Notes: a model not told the origin generated them from the sequence alone. A DNA stretch of 64,000 nucleotides from G965207335 sp965207335 (GCA_965207335.1 OZ242267.1:1798001-1862000), one strand, 5' to 3'; shown: positions 1-8,813, counted from the stretch's first letter. A program made the numbers and translations.

Positions 1-141
1 AATAATAGGTGCTGCACAAAATACATTTTTGGTAAAAACACAGGCAGTATTGGTGTTTTCTGGTAAGATAATTATTGCAAGATCTAATTTATTGTAAGCC
101 TTTATACCACTGGCTATTGCGGAATATTTTATATATGGCAT
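1..141 (-). CDS. argJ: ArgJ, glutamate N-acetyltransferase (N-terminal part, cut by window edge)
   Basis: Reading leftwards from an ATG at 141, the open frame runs off the window. The 47 visible residues have the layout of an ArgJ N-terminus: an A-S-G-I-K segment, a K-L-D-L-A-I-I-I-L strand, then T-A-C-V-F-T-K-N and F-C-A-A-P, matching the family's 'agvFTqNrfcAAPv' signature. ArgJ transfers acetyl between N-acetylornithine and glutamate in arginine synthesis. The catalytic Thr autocleavage site lies outside the window. The start is five bases from a MITE end, so the upstream region of this gene has been replaced by the element. Identification rests on one conserved block only. Confidence 0.72.
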   Translation of the reverse strand, partial: MPYIKYSAIASGIKAYNKLDLAIIILPENTNTACVFTKNVFCAAPII

Positions 142-145
142 ACTA

Positions 146-309
146 GAGACCTTTGCATAAATAGGGATGATTAACAGAGCTCTGATTTTTGCTTAATTGA
201 TGATATTCTATCAAGTCTGCCCTAGTTGTTCTAAAGCTTGTTTGATAAAGATTATCAAGTGAGTGAAAAGCGGGGTTCTGATGATTATTCATGTTTATAC
301 AAAGACCTC
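146..309. repeat. MITE-like element, copy 1 (near full length)
   Basis: This is one copy of a ~164-bp dispersed element that begins GAGACCTTTGCATAAATA and normally ends TGCAAAGGTCTC. Its right terminus is altered here (AAAGACCTCT). Read on the minus strand the family encodes a short ORF starting M-N-N-H-Q-N-P-A-F-H-S-L. It fills the gap between argJ and the binding-protein gene. No target-site duplication could be made out. Confidence 0.85.
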
Positions 310-313
310 TTAA

Positions 314-1330
314 TTAGTAATTAATTTCTTGTACTAATAGTGATACCTTATCGTCTAAGGTGCCAAATTTAGTAATATTTAATTTGTTATATTTAAGTTG
401 TAGTAAATTTAATGAGTTAATATTTAGATTAACTGGGTATTGATTGCTTAAATTGCTATACATTATTTGCGCCTTAGCAGATGCTAGCCATTCTATTAGA
501 GTTTTTGCTTGCAAGTAATTGTCACTATTTTTGACTATTCCAGCCCCGCTGATATTTATATATGCTCCTTTTTTATTTTGATTAGGTGTTAATGCTTTAA
601 AATTATAATGGCTCTTAGTATTTTTAATATTTATATAACTATCACTATCAATTATTGCTACATCACAGGCATTACTTGTTATAGCATTAATAATAGCAGT
701 ATCATCTTTGTATGGTTTACCAGTCATATTTTTAACCATTTTTAATATTGTTATTTTTGTCTTATCAAACCCAATATCAGCTACCATAGCGGCTAAAAAA
801 GCTCTATTTGCTGGACTTTTTAAATCAGTTAAACATAATCTATTTGCCCATTTATTACTAGCTAAATCCTGATAGTTAGTTAATTCTCCATTAACTACAT
901 TGTTAGTATTATAGACAATTAATTTAGCAAAGAAACCTAAACCAAACCAATGGTTTTCATAGTCAATTAAATGATTAGCAATAGTGCTGTTTAAGTATTC
1001 GTTATTTTCGCTGGTTAATATTTTTTTCTTAGTGACATTGTATAATTTAAGTGCATCTCTTATAAAAAATACATCAGAGCTTTGTGCGATTAATTGTAGA
1101 GAATTATTAGAAAAATCACCATTAGAAATAAGATATTCAACATTAATACCTTTTTCTTTTGTAAAAGTATCAAATAAAGTTTTTAAAATATAAGGATTAA
1201 CATCGCTATAAACTACAACTTTTTTACCAACAGAGTTTTTATACCAACTATAGTAATTATCAGCTGCATTTAAAAGCAAACTAAAAAGTAACACTATAAA
1301 AAATAGAATATTTTTATGATTATTATTCAT
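314..1330 (-). CDS. Iron(III)-type ABC transporter periplasmic substrate-binding protein (FbpA/FutA-like)
   Basis: A 338-residue protein with an N-terminal hydrophobic signal segment (residues ~7-22, ending L-N-A-A-D). The mature part opens with a V-V-V-Y-S-D strand typical of the Fbp/FutA ferric-binding fold. Further family features are F-G-L-G-F-F-A-K-L-I-V-Y-N, a 'Y-Q-D-L-A-S-N-K-W-A-N-R-L-C' segment, and the closing 'A-K-T-L-I-E-W-L-A-S' helix. It would deliver ferric iron or a related ligand to an ABC permease; no permease or ATPase gene is adjacent. The first residues (M-N-N-N-H-K-N) are encoded by a MITE right end, so the start codon seems to have been supplied by the element. Ligand assignment is by fold only. 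Confidence 0.72.
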   Translation of the reverse strand: MNNNHKNILFFIVLLFSLLLNAADNYYSWYKNSVGKKVVVYSDVNPYILKTLFDTFTKEKGINVEYLISNGDFSNNSLQLIAQSSDVFFIRDALKLYNVTKKKILTSENNEYLNSTIANHLIDYENHWFGLGFFAKLIVYNTNNVVNGELTNYQDLASNKWANRLCLTDLKSPANRAFLAAMVADIGFDKTKITILKMVKNMTGKPYKDDTAIINAITSNACDVAIIDSDSYINIKNTKSHYNFKALTPNQNKKGAYINISGAGIVKNSDNYLQAKTLIEWLASAKAQIMYSNLSNQYPVNLNINSLNLLQLKYNKLNITKFGTLDDKVSLLVQEINY

Positions 1331-1347
1331 ATTTATGCAAAGGTCTC
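1326..1347. repeat. MITE end fragment at the binding-protein start codon
   Basis: TTTATGCAAAGGTCTC is the terminal sequence of the dispersed MITE. It overlaps the 5' end of the minus-strand binding-protein gene, where the element's own ATG-AAT-AAT start region lies. The next 270 bases (to 1617) hold no gene that I can recognise. Confidence 0.75.
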
Positions 1348-1617
1348 ATTTAATTATATATCCGTAATAGTACACTTATACAGTCTTATACAATATTACG
1401 AGTATTAGTTAAAAAACTTGCTAATACAGGCATACAACATGACACTAATAACAATATAATGATTTTTTACCTGCATTTTAGTAATAAAACACACCATAAA
1501 TTACAATTTTAGGCATATATTCTTATCTTAATAAGATATATTTTATACATTTAACTTGGTACTTTTACCTTAATATAGCAGTCTTATAAAAAATAATTAC
1601 TTAATTTTACATTATTA

Positions 1618-1645
1618 GAGACCTTTGCATAAATATGAATAATAA
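1618..1645. repeat. MITE end fragment upstream of prfC
   Basis: GAGACCTTTGCATAAATATG followed by AATAATAATA matches the MITE terminus, including the ATG-AAT-AAT of its internal ORF. It stops about 50 bases before the prfC start, so only the end remains. A promoter or leader role for prfC is possible but unproven. Confidence 0.7.
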
Positions 1646-1694
1646 TAATAAAATAGATATTTTTTGATAAAATAACTTATTTTATTTATTTAAA

Positions 1695-3254
1695 ATGTTA
1701 ACTAGACGCACATTTGCTATTATTTCTCACCCAGATGCTGGCAAAACTACAATTAGTGAAAAATTATTGCTATTTAGTGGGGTAATAAGTACTGCTGGCA
1801 CAGTAAAAAGCAGAAAGTCAAATACTTATGCCACATCAGACTGGATGAAAATAGAACAAGAAAGAGGTATTTCAATAACCTCATCAGTTATGCAGTTTGA
1901 ATATGATAATAACATTATCAATCTGTTAGATACTCCTGGACACGAAGATTTTTCTGAGGATACATATCGTACTCTAACTGCTGTTGATTCTGCACTTATG
2001 GTTATTGATATTGCCAAAGGCGTTGAGAATAGAACTGTTAAACTTATGAATATTTGTAGGTTAAGAAACACACCTATTATTACCTTTATCAATAAGTTAG
2101 ATAGACAAGGGCAAGAGCCTATTAAAATAATTGATGAGATAGAAAAGGTATTAAATATTGAGTGCGCGCCTATTACTTGGCCTATTGGTATGGGTAGTAC
2201 ATTTAAAGGCATAGTACATTTATTAGAAAACAAAGTATATTTATTTAAAAAAGGCAGTAATAATACTATTAATTCTGTTGATACTATTGATTTGTATGAT
2301 AAATATCTAGTAGAAAAACTAGGCAAAGAACTAGCAGAAGAGGTATTAGCAGAAGTAGAGTTAATTAAAGAAGCTATGCCTGTTTTTGATGTGGAATTAT
2401 TTAATAATGCTAAACAAACACCGTTGTTTTTTGGCTCTGCTATTAATAATTTTGGCATACAAAACTTATTAGATGGCTTTGTTAAATATGCTTCTAAGCC
2501 ACTATCAAGGCAAGCAGATAATAGAATAATTAATCCAGATGAGAAAAAATTTAGTGGTTTTGTATTTAAAATTCAAGCCAATATGAACCCAAAACACCAT
2601 GATAGACTAGCTTTTATGCGTATTGTTAGTGGAAAATACATTAAAGGAATAAAACTAACCCAAGTACGAACAAAAAAAATCACTAAGGTAAATAATGCCA
2701 TATCTTTTATGTCGCAACAAAGAAATATTCAAGAAGAATCATATGCTGGTGATATTATTGGCATTCATAATCACGGTGGTATTCAAATAGGCGATACCTT
2801 TACAGAGGGAGAAATGATTAATTTTAAAGGTGTGCCTAATTTTGCTCCAGAATTATTCAAAAGAGTTAGGTTGCAAAATCCATTAAAGGCAAAAGCACTG
2901 CAAAAAGGGTTAAGTCAGTTATCAGAAGAGGGTGCTACACAGGTATTTAGACCATTAAATAATAACGAACAAATATTAGGTGCTGTGGGCATTTTACAAT
3001 TTGATGTGGTAATTCATAGATTAAAATATGAATATAGGGTAGAATGTATTTTTGAGCCAATAAATATATCCACAGCTAGGTGGATTATAGGCGATGACAA
3101 GAATATAACAGCAATAAAAGAAAAATTTAGCAATAATTTAGCAATAGATATATCTGGTGCCTTAGTTTATCTAGCACCTAGTACTATAAACTTAAATTTA
3201 ACTATTGAGCGACACCCTGATTTAGATTTTTTAGAGATTAGAGAAAATTTATAA
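1695..3254 (+). CDS. prfC: Peptide chain release factor 3 (RF3)
   Basis: 519 residues, close to the usual RF3 length of ~525-530. The GTPase domain carries the P-loop A-I-I-S-H-P-D-A-G-K-T-T (~8-19), the switch region G-I-S-I-T-S-S-V-M-Q-F, D-T-P-G-H-E-D-F-S (G3) and N-K-L-D (G4). The 'HPDAGKTT' form and the D-A-G-K-T-T-I-S-E-K-L start separate RF3 from EF-G. RF3 is a GTPase that recycles RF1/RF2 from the ribosome after termination. Domains II and III follow, with the usual 'G-V-L-Q-F-D-V' type segment (G-I-L-Q-F-D-V-V-I-H-R-L) near residue 435. It is followed after 60 bases by rsxE in the same direction. Confidence 0.96.
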   Translation: MLTRRTFAIISHPDAGKTTISEKLLLFSGVISTAGTVKSRKSNTYATSDWMKIEQERGISITSSVMQFEYDNNIINLLDTPGHEDFSEDTYRTLTAVDSALMVIDIAKGVENRTVKLMNICRLRNTPIITFINKLDRQGQEPIKIIDEIEKVLNIECAPITWPIGMGSTFKGIVHLLENKVYLFKKGSNNTINSVDTIDLYDKYLVEKLGKELAEEVLAEVELIKEAMPVFDVELFNNAKQTPLFFGSAINNFGIQNLLDGFVKYASKPLSRQADNRIINPDEKKFSGFVFKIQANMNPKHHDRLAFMRIVSGKYIKGIKLTQVRTKKITKVNNAISFMSQQRNIQEESYAGDIIGIHNHGGIQIGDTFTEGEMINFKGVPNFAPELFKRVRLQNPLKAKALQKGLSQLSEEGATQVFRPLNNNEQILGAVGILQFDVVIHRLKYEYRVECIFEPINISTARWIIGDDKNITAIKEKFSNNLAIDISGALVYLAPSTINLNLTIERHPDLDFLEIRENL

Positions 3255-3314
3255 AACAAACTAAAAATTTTAACAACACAAAATATTAATAATACTTAGC
3301 AATGGCTAATATCT

Positions 3315-3986
3315 ATGAATGAGTACATAAAAATTATTAAAAATGGTATCTGGACTAATAACCAAGCATTAGTAGCTTTATTAGGACTTTGTCCACTGCT
3401 TGCAGTTAGTAATAGTGTTGTTAATGCCATAGGTTTAGGTCTGGCTACAACATTTGTATTAATAGCATCAAATTTAAGTATATCATTACTTAGAAATACT
3501 ATAAGACAAGAAGTGCGAATTCCAATATTTGTATTATTAATAGCATCTTTTGTTGTTATTATTGAGTTATTAATGCAATCTTATTTTTATGAATTGTATT
3601 TAATATTGGGTATTTTTGTACCGTTAATTGTTACTAATTGTGCGATATTAGGTAGAGCAGAAGCATTTGCATTTAAAAATAATTGGTATAAGTCATTATT
3701 AGATGGTTTTGCTATGGGCATTGGTTTTAGTATTGCTTTGATATTATTAGGTGCTATAAGAGAGATAGTAGGTAATGGTAGTTTGTTTGCTGACGCACAT
3801 TTATTATTTGGCGAGTTTGGTAATAGCTTGGTCATTAATATTAGTAATTATCAAGGTAATTTATTAGCAATATTACCACCAGGGGCATTTATTGGTTTAG
3901 GTTTAATAATTGCTGGTAAAAATTATTACCAACAACTACAATTAGCAAAACAACCTCTAATAGCACATATAAATAGTCCAATTTAA
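3315..3986 (+). CDS. rsxE: Rnf/Rsx electron transport complex subunit E
   Basis: A 223-residue membrane protein with about six hydrophobic helices. It has the RsxE/RnfE hallmarks: N-x-A-L-V-A-L-L-G-L-C-P-L-L-A-V-S at the N-terminus, an R-x-x-I-R-Q-E-V-R-I-P cytoplasmic segment, and N-C-A-I-L-G-R-A-E-A-F-A before helix 4. RsxE is an integral subunit of the ion-pumping ferredoxin:NAD oxidoreductase, or SoxR-reducing, complex. The 'LGLCPxLAVS' motif favours RsxE over the homologous NqrD. Unusually, none of rsxA/B/C/D/G is next to it; it sits between prfC and prmC. Its stop codon lies inside the first unit of a 17-bp tandem repeat. Confidence 0.9.
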   Translation: MNEYIKIIKNGIWTNNQALVALLGLCPLLAVSNSVVNAIGLGLATTFVLIASNLSISLLRNTIRQEVRIPIFVLLIASFVVIIELLMQSYFYELYLILGIFVPLIVTNCAILGRAEAFAFKNNWYKSLLDGFAMGIGFSIALILLGAIREIVGNGSLFADAHLLFGEFGNSLVINISNYQGNLLAILPPGAFIGLGLIIAGKNYYQQLQLAKQPLIAHINSPI

Positions 3987-4098
3987 ATAAAATGCTAATT
4001 TAAATAAAATGCTAATTTAAATAAAATGCTAATTTGAATAAAATACTAATTTGAATAAAATACTAATTTGAATAAAATGCTAATTTGAATAAAATACC
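3980..4098. repeat. Seven 17-bp tandem repeats bridging rsxE and prmC
   Basis: Seven contiguous copies of AATTT(A/G)AATAAAAT(G/A)CT. Units 1-3 have A at position 6 and units 4-7 have G. The rsxE TAA is in unit 1 and the prmC TTG start is in unit 7, so the array forms the whole junction. Seventeen is not a multiple of three, so unit gain or loss shifts the spacing and the phase of the upstream TTGs but not the prmC frame itself. Confidence 0.95.
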
Positions 4099-4930
4099 TA
4101 GCCTTATTACTGTAAATGATTATTTAAACAGTAATCATACTGATATAGTCTATATATTAGAGTTTATACTTGATAAAACAAAATCTCAGTTGTGGCTAGA
4201 GCCAAACTATAAATTAAAAAATAGCGAAAAACAAAAAATAGACAAGATAATTATCGTAAGAAACAGCGGTATGCCTTTGGCTTATATAACCAAAAATCAA
4301 TTTTTTTATGGTTTAAATTTTAAGGTTAATAAAAATGTACTCATCCCTAGATGTGACACAGAATTATTAATAGATATAGCACTTAATATTAAATTTAATA
4401 CTAATACAGCAAGAATATTAGAGTTAGCAACAGGCAGTGGTATTATTGCTATTATTTTGTCTGATAAAAATTCTAATTGGCAAATAACCGCCAGCGACAT
4501 ATCTAAATTGGCGTTAGATGTTGCCATAGATAATAAAAAATTAAGCAGTAATTATCACAATATTAATTTTATTTTAAGCGACTGGTTTAATAAAATAACT
4601 AAGACAAATAAGTTTGCTATGATTATTGCTAATCCGCCTTATATAGCAGAAAATGATTGGCATTTACAACAATTAAAACAAGAGCCAAAACAAGCATTAG
4701 TTGCAAAAAATAACGGTATGTACAATTTAGAACATATTATTAATAATGCTCCCAAATATTTAATAAATAACGGCTATTTATTATTAGAACATGGCTATAA
4801 CCAACAAAAAGAAGTAGTAAAATTATTAAATAAAAATTATCATAATATCAAAACATTTAACGATTTAGGAGGCAATAACCGTGCTGTATTAGCCACAGTA
4901 AATAAAACTGCTAAATCTTATATGCTATAA
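4085..4930 (+). CDS. prmC: Peptide chain release factor N5-glutamine methyltransferase
   Basis: 281 residues, normal for PrmC/HemK. It has the N-terminal helical domain, the SAM-binding motif I as L-E-L-A-T-G-S-G-I-I-A-I, and the catalytic N-P-P-Y (I-I-A-N-P-P-Y-I-A) with 'L-L-L-E-H-G-Y' near the C-terminus. It methylates the Gln of the GGQ motif in RF1/RF2, which suits its nearness to prfC. The start must be the TTG at 4085: an in-frame TAA lies at 4073 and the next in-frame ATG is about 63 codons in, beyond the N-terminal domain. No good Shine-Dalgarno sequence is visible because the upstream DNA is the 17-bp repeat. Confidence 0.93.
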   Translation: MNKIPSLITVNDYLNSNHTDIVYILEFILDKTKSQLWLEPNYKLKNSEKQKIDKIIIVRNSGMPLAYITKNQFFYGLNFKVNKNVLIPRCDTELLIDIALNIKFNTNTARILELATGSGIIAIILSDKNSNWQITASDISKLALDVAIDNKKLSSNYHNINFILSDWFNKITKTNKFAMIIANPPYIAENDWHLQQLKQEPKQALVAKNNGMYNLEHIINNAPKYLINNGYLLLEHGYNQQKEVVKLLNKNYHNIKTFNDLGGNNRAVLATVNKTAKSYML

Positions 4931-5032
4931 AAACTTTTATGAGTTATAAAATTAGATATGTTAAAACTACTATATTAAGTCACTAGTGTATAATTGAGTA
5001 AGTTTTTTTAATTAATAAGGAATTATATTTTT

Positions 5033-6106
5033 ATGGATAACAATCAAATTAATAATATTTTAGCCAGCATTACTGATATTAATACTGGTTTAGATTTAAT
5101 AAGTAGCAAACTTATAAAAGATATAGTTATAGAAAATGATGCAGTTAATATTGCGATAGAGTTTAACTATCCTGCTAAAAGTTATCATAATGAGTTAAAA
5201 AGTGCTATTAAGAAAGCTCTAACAAAGGAAAATATTAGCAATGTTAATATTGATATAACTACTAAAATTGTTAGTTATAGTGTACAAAAAGGCGTTAATC
5301 CTATCAATGAGGTTAAAAATGTTATTGCTGTAGCATCTGGTAAAGGTGGTGTTGGCAAATCAACTACCGCCGTTAATTTAGCACTAGCATTACAATTAGA
5401 GGGTGCAAAAGTAGCTATATTAGATGCCGATATTTATGGTCCCAGCCAGCCTAGAATGCTTGGTGTTCATACTCAAAAACCAGACTCAACAGCAGAGGGT
5501 AAATTACTTCCTATTCTAGGACACGGTATGCAAAGTATGTCTATTGGTTATTTAGTAGATGAAGAATCGCCTATGATTTGGCGTGGTCCTATGGTAACTC
5601 AAGCCTTAGAGCAAATGTTAAGAGACACTATGTGGCGTGGAGTAGATTATATGATTATTGATTTACCGCCAGGTACTGGAGACACCCAACTTACTTTATC
5701 ACAAAAAATACCAGTAAGCGGTGCGGTAATTATAACAACCCCACAAGATATTGCTTTATTAGATGCTAGAAAAGGTTTAAAAATGTTTGAAAAAGTCAAT
5801 GTTCCTATTTTGGGTGTTATTGAAAATATGAGTTCACATATTTGTTCTAAATGTGGCAACCAAGAGCCAATATTTGGCACTGATGGTGGAAAAAATATGG
5901 CAAAAGAAGAAAATGTTAATTTTTTAGGCTCCTTACCTTTAGATATTTCAATACGCCTATCATCAGATGATGGTAATCCTACTGTTGCCAAAGAGCCAAA
6001 TGGCATGATAGCAAATATTTATCGTGATATAGCTAAAAAACTAAGTGCTAAATTATCTATACAAGAAAAAGCTATGACTAAATTCCCTAGTATTACTATT
6101 GAGTAA
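5033..6106 (+). CDS. mrp: Iron-sulfur cluster carrier ATPase Mrp/ApbC
   Basis: 357 residues. An N-terminal MIP18/DUF59-like domain (~1-85) precedes a deviant Walker A, S-G-K-G-G-V-G-K-S-T-T (~102-112). Next come D-A-D-I-Y-G-P-S-Q-P, D-L-P-P-G-T-G-D-T, and the cluster-binding C-x2-C in S-H-I-C-S-K-C-G. Mrp homodimers carry Fe-S clusters to apo-enzymes in the cytoplasm; likely clients in this window are biotin synthase and aconitase. The gene has AAGGAAT upstream and stands alone about 100 bases after prmC. Every diagnostic residue is present. Confidence 0.95.
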   Translation: MDNNQINNILASITDINTGLDLISSKLIKDIVIENDAVNIAIEFNYPAKSYHNELKSAIKKALTKENISNVNIDITTKIVSYSVQKGVNPINEVKNVIAVASGKGGVGKSTTAVNLALALQLEGAKVAILDADIYGPSQPRMLGVHTQKPDSTAEGKLLPILGHGMQSMSIGYLVDEESPMIWRGPMVTQALEQMLRDTMWRGVDYMIIDLPPGTGDTQLTLSQKIPVSGAVIITTPQDIALLDARKGLKMFEKVNVPILGVIENMSSHICSKCGNQEPIFGTDGGKNMAKEENVNFLGSLPLDISIRLSSDDGNPTVAKEPNGMIANIYRDIAKKLSAKLSIQEKAMTKFPSITIE

Positions 6107-6159
6107 TTATTATAAAATTTAATAATTATGATAAAATAAGAATTTTATGGAGGGCAAAA

Positions 6160-6477
6160 ATGAAAAAATATTTATTAACAGTAATTGCTAATTTTTTTGC
6201 TTGGATACTGGCTAATTTTTTAGGTGTAAAATCTATTAATGTCTTTGGTAGTTTTTCATATAAAAAAATTCCTAATGATATTGATTTAGTTGTTGATAGT
6301 TCTAATTACCAAAGTATATTAGCAAGATTAATCAAAAAAATAGCAAGTTATTTTAGGGTTGATATTAATTACTTAGTTGATAATAAAATTTATTATTTTA
6401 ATCAAGGCAAATATTATAATTTTCAACCTGTTAATGTTAAAAGTATTTATAAACTTAGCCGAATGAATAAATTATGA
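6160..6477 (+). CDS. Small nucleotidyltransferase-fold protein (MNT-like)
   Basis: 105 residues with a good ribosome-binding site (GGAGGGC). The core is V-F-G-S-F-S-Y-K-K-I-P-N-D-I-D-L-V-V-D, the G-S-x(n)-D-x-D signature of the polymerase-beta nucleotidyltransferase superfamily. A hydrophobic helix (~5-22) precedes it. The third acidic residue may be D121-like but is not certain in so short a protein. Such proteins are often MNT antitoxins, but no HEPN partner follows; instead the stop overlaps the next gene (ATGA at 6474). Substrate and role are unknown. Confidence 0.55.
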   Translation: MKKYLLTVIANFFAWILANFLGVKSINVFGSFSYKKIPNDIDLVVDSSNYQSILARLIKKIASYFRVDINYLVDNKIYYFNQGKYYNFQPVNVKSIYKLSRMNKL

Positions 6478-7148
6478 AGTTTATTCGTTTTCTAATAGCC
6501 CCTATTATTGCTATTATTATCTATGCTTTGTCAGTTAGTTTTTTTAATTTAGAACCAAAATTAGCTGATATTTTATTAACAATTACTATGGGAATTGTTA
6601 TAGATATATTGTGGCTACAACATCAACAAAAAGAGAATATAAAAAAAATACTTAACACTGATGAGGTGACCTTAGAAATACTTAAGAATGAAGAAAGTAT
6701 TAAATTAGCGGTTAAAACAATGTATCAATCGTCAGCTAACAAAATAACATCATCACATTTATATCCTGATAATTATAAACCTCCTGTAGAAGACCTTGCT
6801 TTAAGTTTGTCTAAAAAAAACAATACTTCAGTACACCGTATTATTGCTATTAACAATATAGAGCAAGAAGAATGGGTTAAAAGTGTATATGAAAATAAAC
6901 CTGACAACTATTTTATTAAGGTAGTAACAAATTTACCCAAAAGACCTTCTTATCCAAATTTTGTTTTATTAGAGAAAGATGACATGACTAAGTTACTTAT
7001 TTCATTTAATAGCGATTCAACTGAAGGTTTTTTTGCTTTTACAACAAATAGTAAAAAATTATCTAATGGTATGAGAGATTATATTAATCATATTTATGCA
7101 CAGGCTCAAGCTGCAGAGGATTATTTTAAGTCTAATAATGGAAAATAA
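6474..7148 (+). CDS. Membrane-anchored protein of unknown function
   Basis: 224 residues beginning with two hydrophobic helices (~6-24 and ~33-50) that should anchor it in the inner membrane. A soluble domain follows with an amphipathic K-E-N-I-K-K-I-L segment and a G-F-F-A-F-T-T-N-S-K near the end. I do not recognise the family. It overlaps the nucleotidyltransferase-like gene by 4 bases and the next gene by 11, so the three are probably translated together. A phospholipase-D-like or signalling domain was considered, but no HxK motif is present. Confidence 0.6.
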   Translation: MKFIRFLIAPIIAIIIYALSVSFFNLEPKLADILLTITMGIVIDILWLQHQQKENIKKILNTDEVTLEILKNEESIKLAVKTMYQSSANKITSSHLYPDNYKPPVEDLALSLSKKNNTSVHRIIAINNIEQEEWVKSVYENKPDNYFIKVVTNLPKRPSYPNFVLLEKDDMTKLLISFNSDSTEGFFAFTTNSKKLSNGMRDYINHIYAQAQAAEDYFKSNNGK

Positions 7149-7557
7149 TAATTTTATTGAAAAGTTTCAATCAAAATATATAGGTATTATGAATTGGGAT
7201 GATTTTGAAGATTTTTGGCTTAAGTTAAAACAAAATGCCCATAATTGGTTTTATTATGATACTGAATTAGCAGTGCCAAGTGAAGCAGTTGTAAATATAT
7301 CTGCTAAGCTTGATGTAATATATAATACAATAAAAGACTTACACAAAGAAAGATACTGCGGACTGGTTTATGTTGATTGCTTACAAAACCCATTATTTAT
7401 AAAAATATTTCATCCGCATAATTTAGGTAGAGCTTGTGGTAGTAGCGAAGAACCACCACTTCCTAGATGGTTAATATCAAAAATAGCACCAGTTGATATG
7501 GTAAAACAGATTAATAAACCTAGCATAAAAAAGAATTGGATTAATAAATTATTTTAG
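7138..7557 (+). CDS. Conserved hypothetical protein
   Basis: The frame opens at 7096, but the likely start is the ATG at 7138 (M-E-N-N-N-F-I-E-K-F), which lies in the last codons of the upstream gene. That gives 139 residues. The C-terminal half holds a conserved-looking block, L-F-I-K-I-F-H-P-H-N-L-G-R-A-C-G-S-S, followed by a proline-rich P-P-L-P-R-W segment. No signal peptide or membrane helix is present, so it is probably cytoplasmic. It is the last of a three-gene overlapping set ahead of the M48 protease gene. Function unknown. Confidence 0.6.
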   Translation: MENNNFIEKFQSKYIGIMNWDDFEDFWLKLKQNAHNWFYYDTELAVPSEAVVNISAKLDVIYNTIKDLHKERYCGLVYVDCLQNPLFIKIFHPHNLGRACGSSEEPPLPRWLISKIAPVDMVKQINKPSIKKNWINKLF

Positions 7558-7565
7558 ATAAAACT

Positions 7566-8813
7566 ATGGACTTTAATATACTAACAACAATTTTTTTAAT
7601 ATTTGCTGGATTATTCTTGATAGTATCTTGGTATCTTAACTACATACAAATAGCAAGTATAGACAAGCATTATAATGAGGTGCCAAAAAAATTTAGCGAT
7701 AAAATATCATTATTAGAACACCAAAAAGCAGGCAAATATAACACGAGCAAACTAAATTTTTCTTATATTGAAATTGGCTATGGAATTCTACTGATTCTAT
7801 TATGGACTTTATTCGGTGGTTTTGATTTGCTTGATAATTATTTAACCGCTATTGTTTATTCAAAGCTATTACTTGGAGTTAGTTTTATAATTATTTTTAT
7901 GATAATTGGTACCATATTAGAGATACCATTTTCTTACTATAAGACATTTGTTATTGAAGCTAGCTTTGGTTTTAACAAGATGGATAAAAAAACCTTTATT
8001 ATTGACTTATTTAAAGAGTTATTTTTAATGCTATTAATTGGTGTTCCAATAGCATTAACGGCATTGTATTTAATGAATATTAGTGGTAGTTTATGGTGGT
8101 TATTTATTTGGTTGTTATTAGTTAGCATATCTTTAATATCTTTATTTGTTTATCCTAAATATATAGCACCTATATTTAATAAATTTACCCCATTAGAAGA
8201 CGAAGAATTAGCAGAAAAAATTACCATGTTATTAAACAAAGCCAATTTTAATAGTAGTGGTATTTTTGTTATGGATGGTTCAAAACGCTCAAGTCATGGT
8301 AATGCTTATTTCACTGGCTTTGGTAAAAATAAACGCATAGTATTTTTTGATACTTTATTAAAAAATTTAACTCATAAGCAAATACTAGCGGTTATAGCCC
8401 ATGAGTTAGGACATTTTCATCATAAACATATTAGAAAAAAAATGTTTGCTTTATTTTTAATTATGTTACTTCTTCTTGCTGTTTTAGGTTATTTAATAAA
8501 TCAAATTTGGTTTTATAATGGTTTAGGAGTTACAAATCCTAGCAACTATATAGCACTAATGATATTTTTACTAATAATGCCCGTGTTTACATTTTTTACT
8601 AATCCTATTGTTAATTTTTTATCACGAAAACATGAGTATGAAGCCGATAATTTTGCCGCTAAACACACTAATTATAAAGATCTTATATCAGCACTTATTG
8701 TTTTATATGCAGAAAATGCCAGCACTTTAACACCCAATAAATATTATTCGTTATTTTATGATTCCCATCCTAATGCATCGCTTAGAATTAATAATTTAGA
8801 GACAAATATATGA
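7566..8813 (+). CDS. M48-family membrane zinc metalloprotease (Ste24/CAAX protease-like)
   Basis: 415 residues with several membrane helices, a full Ste24-type architecture. The zinc motif H-E-L-G-H-F-H-H-K-H sits near residue 280, between hydrophobic segments. The third zinc ligand is the Glu of K-H-E-Y-E-A-D-N-F-A (~360). The typical D-G-S-K-R-S-S-H-G-N-A-Y-F-T-G-F-G block is also present. Bacterial members act in inner-membrane protein quality control. The stop overlaps the next gene's ATG by four bases. The zinc ligands and topology make the family assignment firm; the bacterial substrate is unknown. Confidence 0.92.
   Translation: MDFNILTTIFLIFAGLFLIVSWYLNYIQIASIDKHYNEVPKKFSDKISLLEHQKAGKYNTSKLNFSYIEIGYGILLILLWTLFGGFDLLDNYLTAIVYSKLLLGVSFIIIFMIIGTILEIPFSYYKTFVIEASFGFNKMDKKTFIIDLFKELFLMLLIGVPIALTALYLMNISGSLWWLFIWLLLVSISLISLFVYPKYIAPIFNKFTPLEDEELAEKITMLLNKANFNSSGIFVMDGSKRSSHGNAYFTGFGKNKRIVFFDTLLKNLTHKQILAVIAHELGHFHHKHIRKKMFALFLIMLLLLAVLGYLINQIWFYNGLGVTNPSNYIALMIFLLIMPVFTFFTNPIVNFLSRKHEYEADNFAAKHTNYKDLISALIVLYAENASTLTPNKYYSLFYDSHPNASLRINNLETNI

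Noticed and set aside
3980..4098. 17-bp repeats as plasmid-type iterons or a replication origin.
   Set aside because: No Rep gene, DnaA-box cluster or origin-linked genes nearby, and the array sits between two co-directional housekeeping genes.
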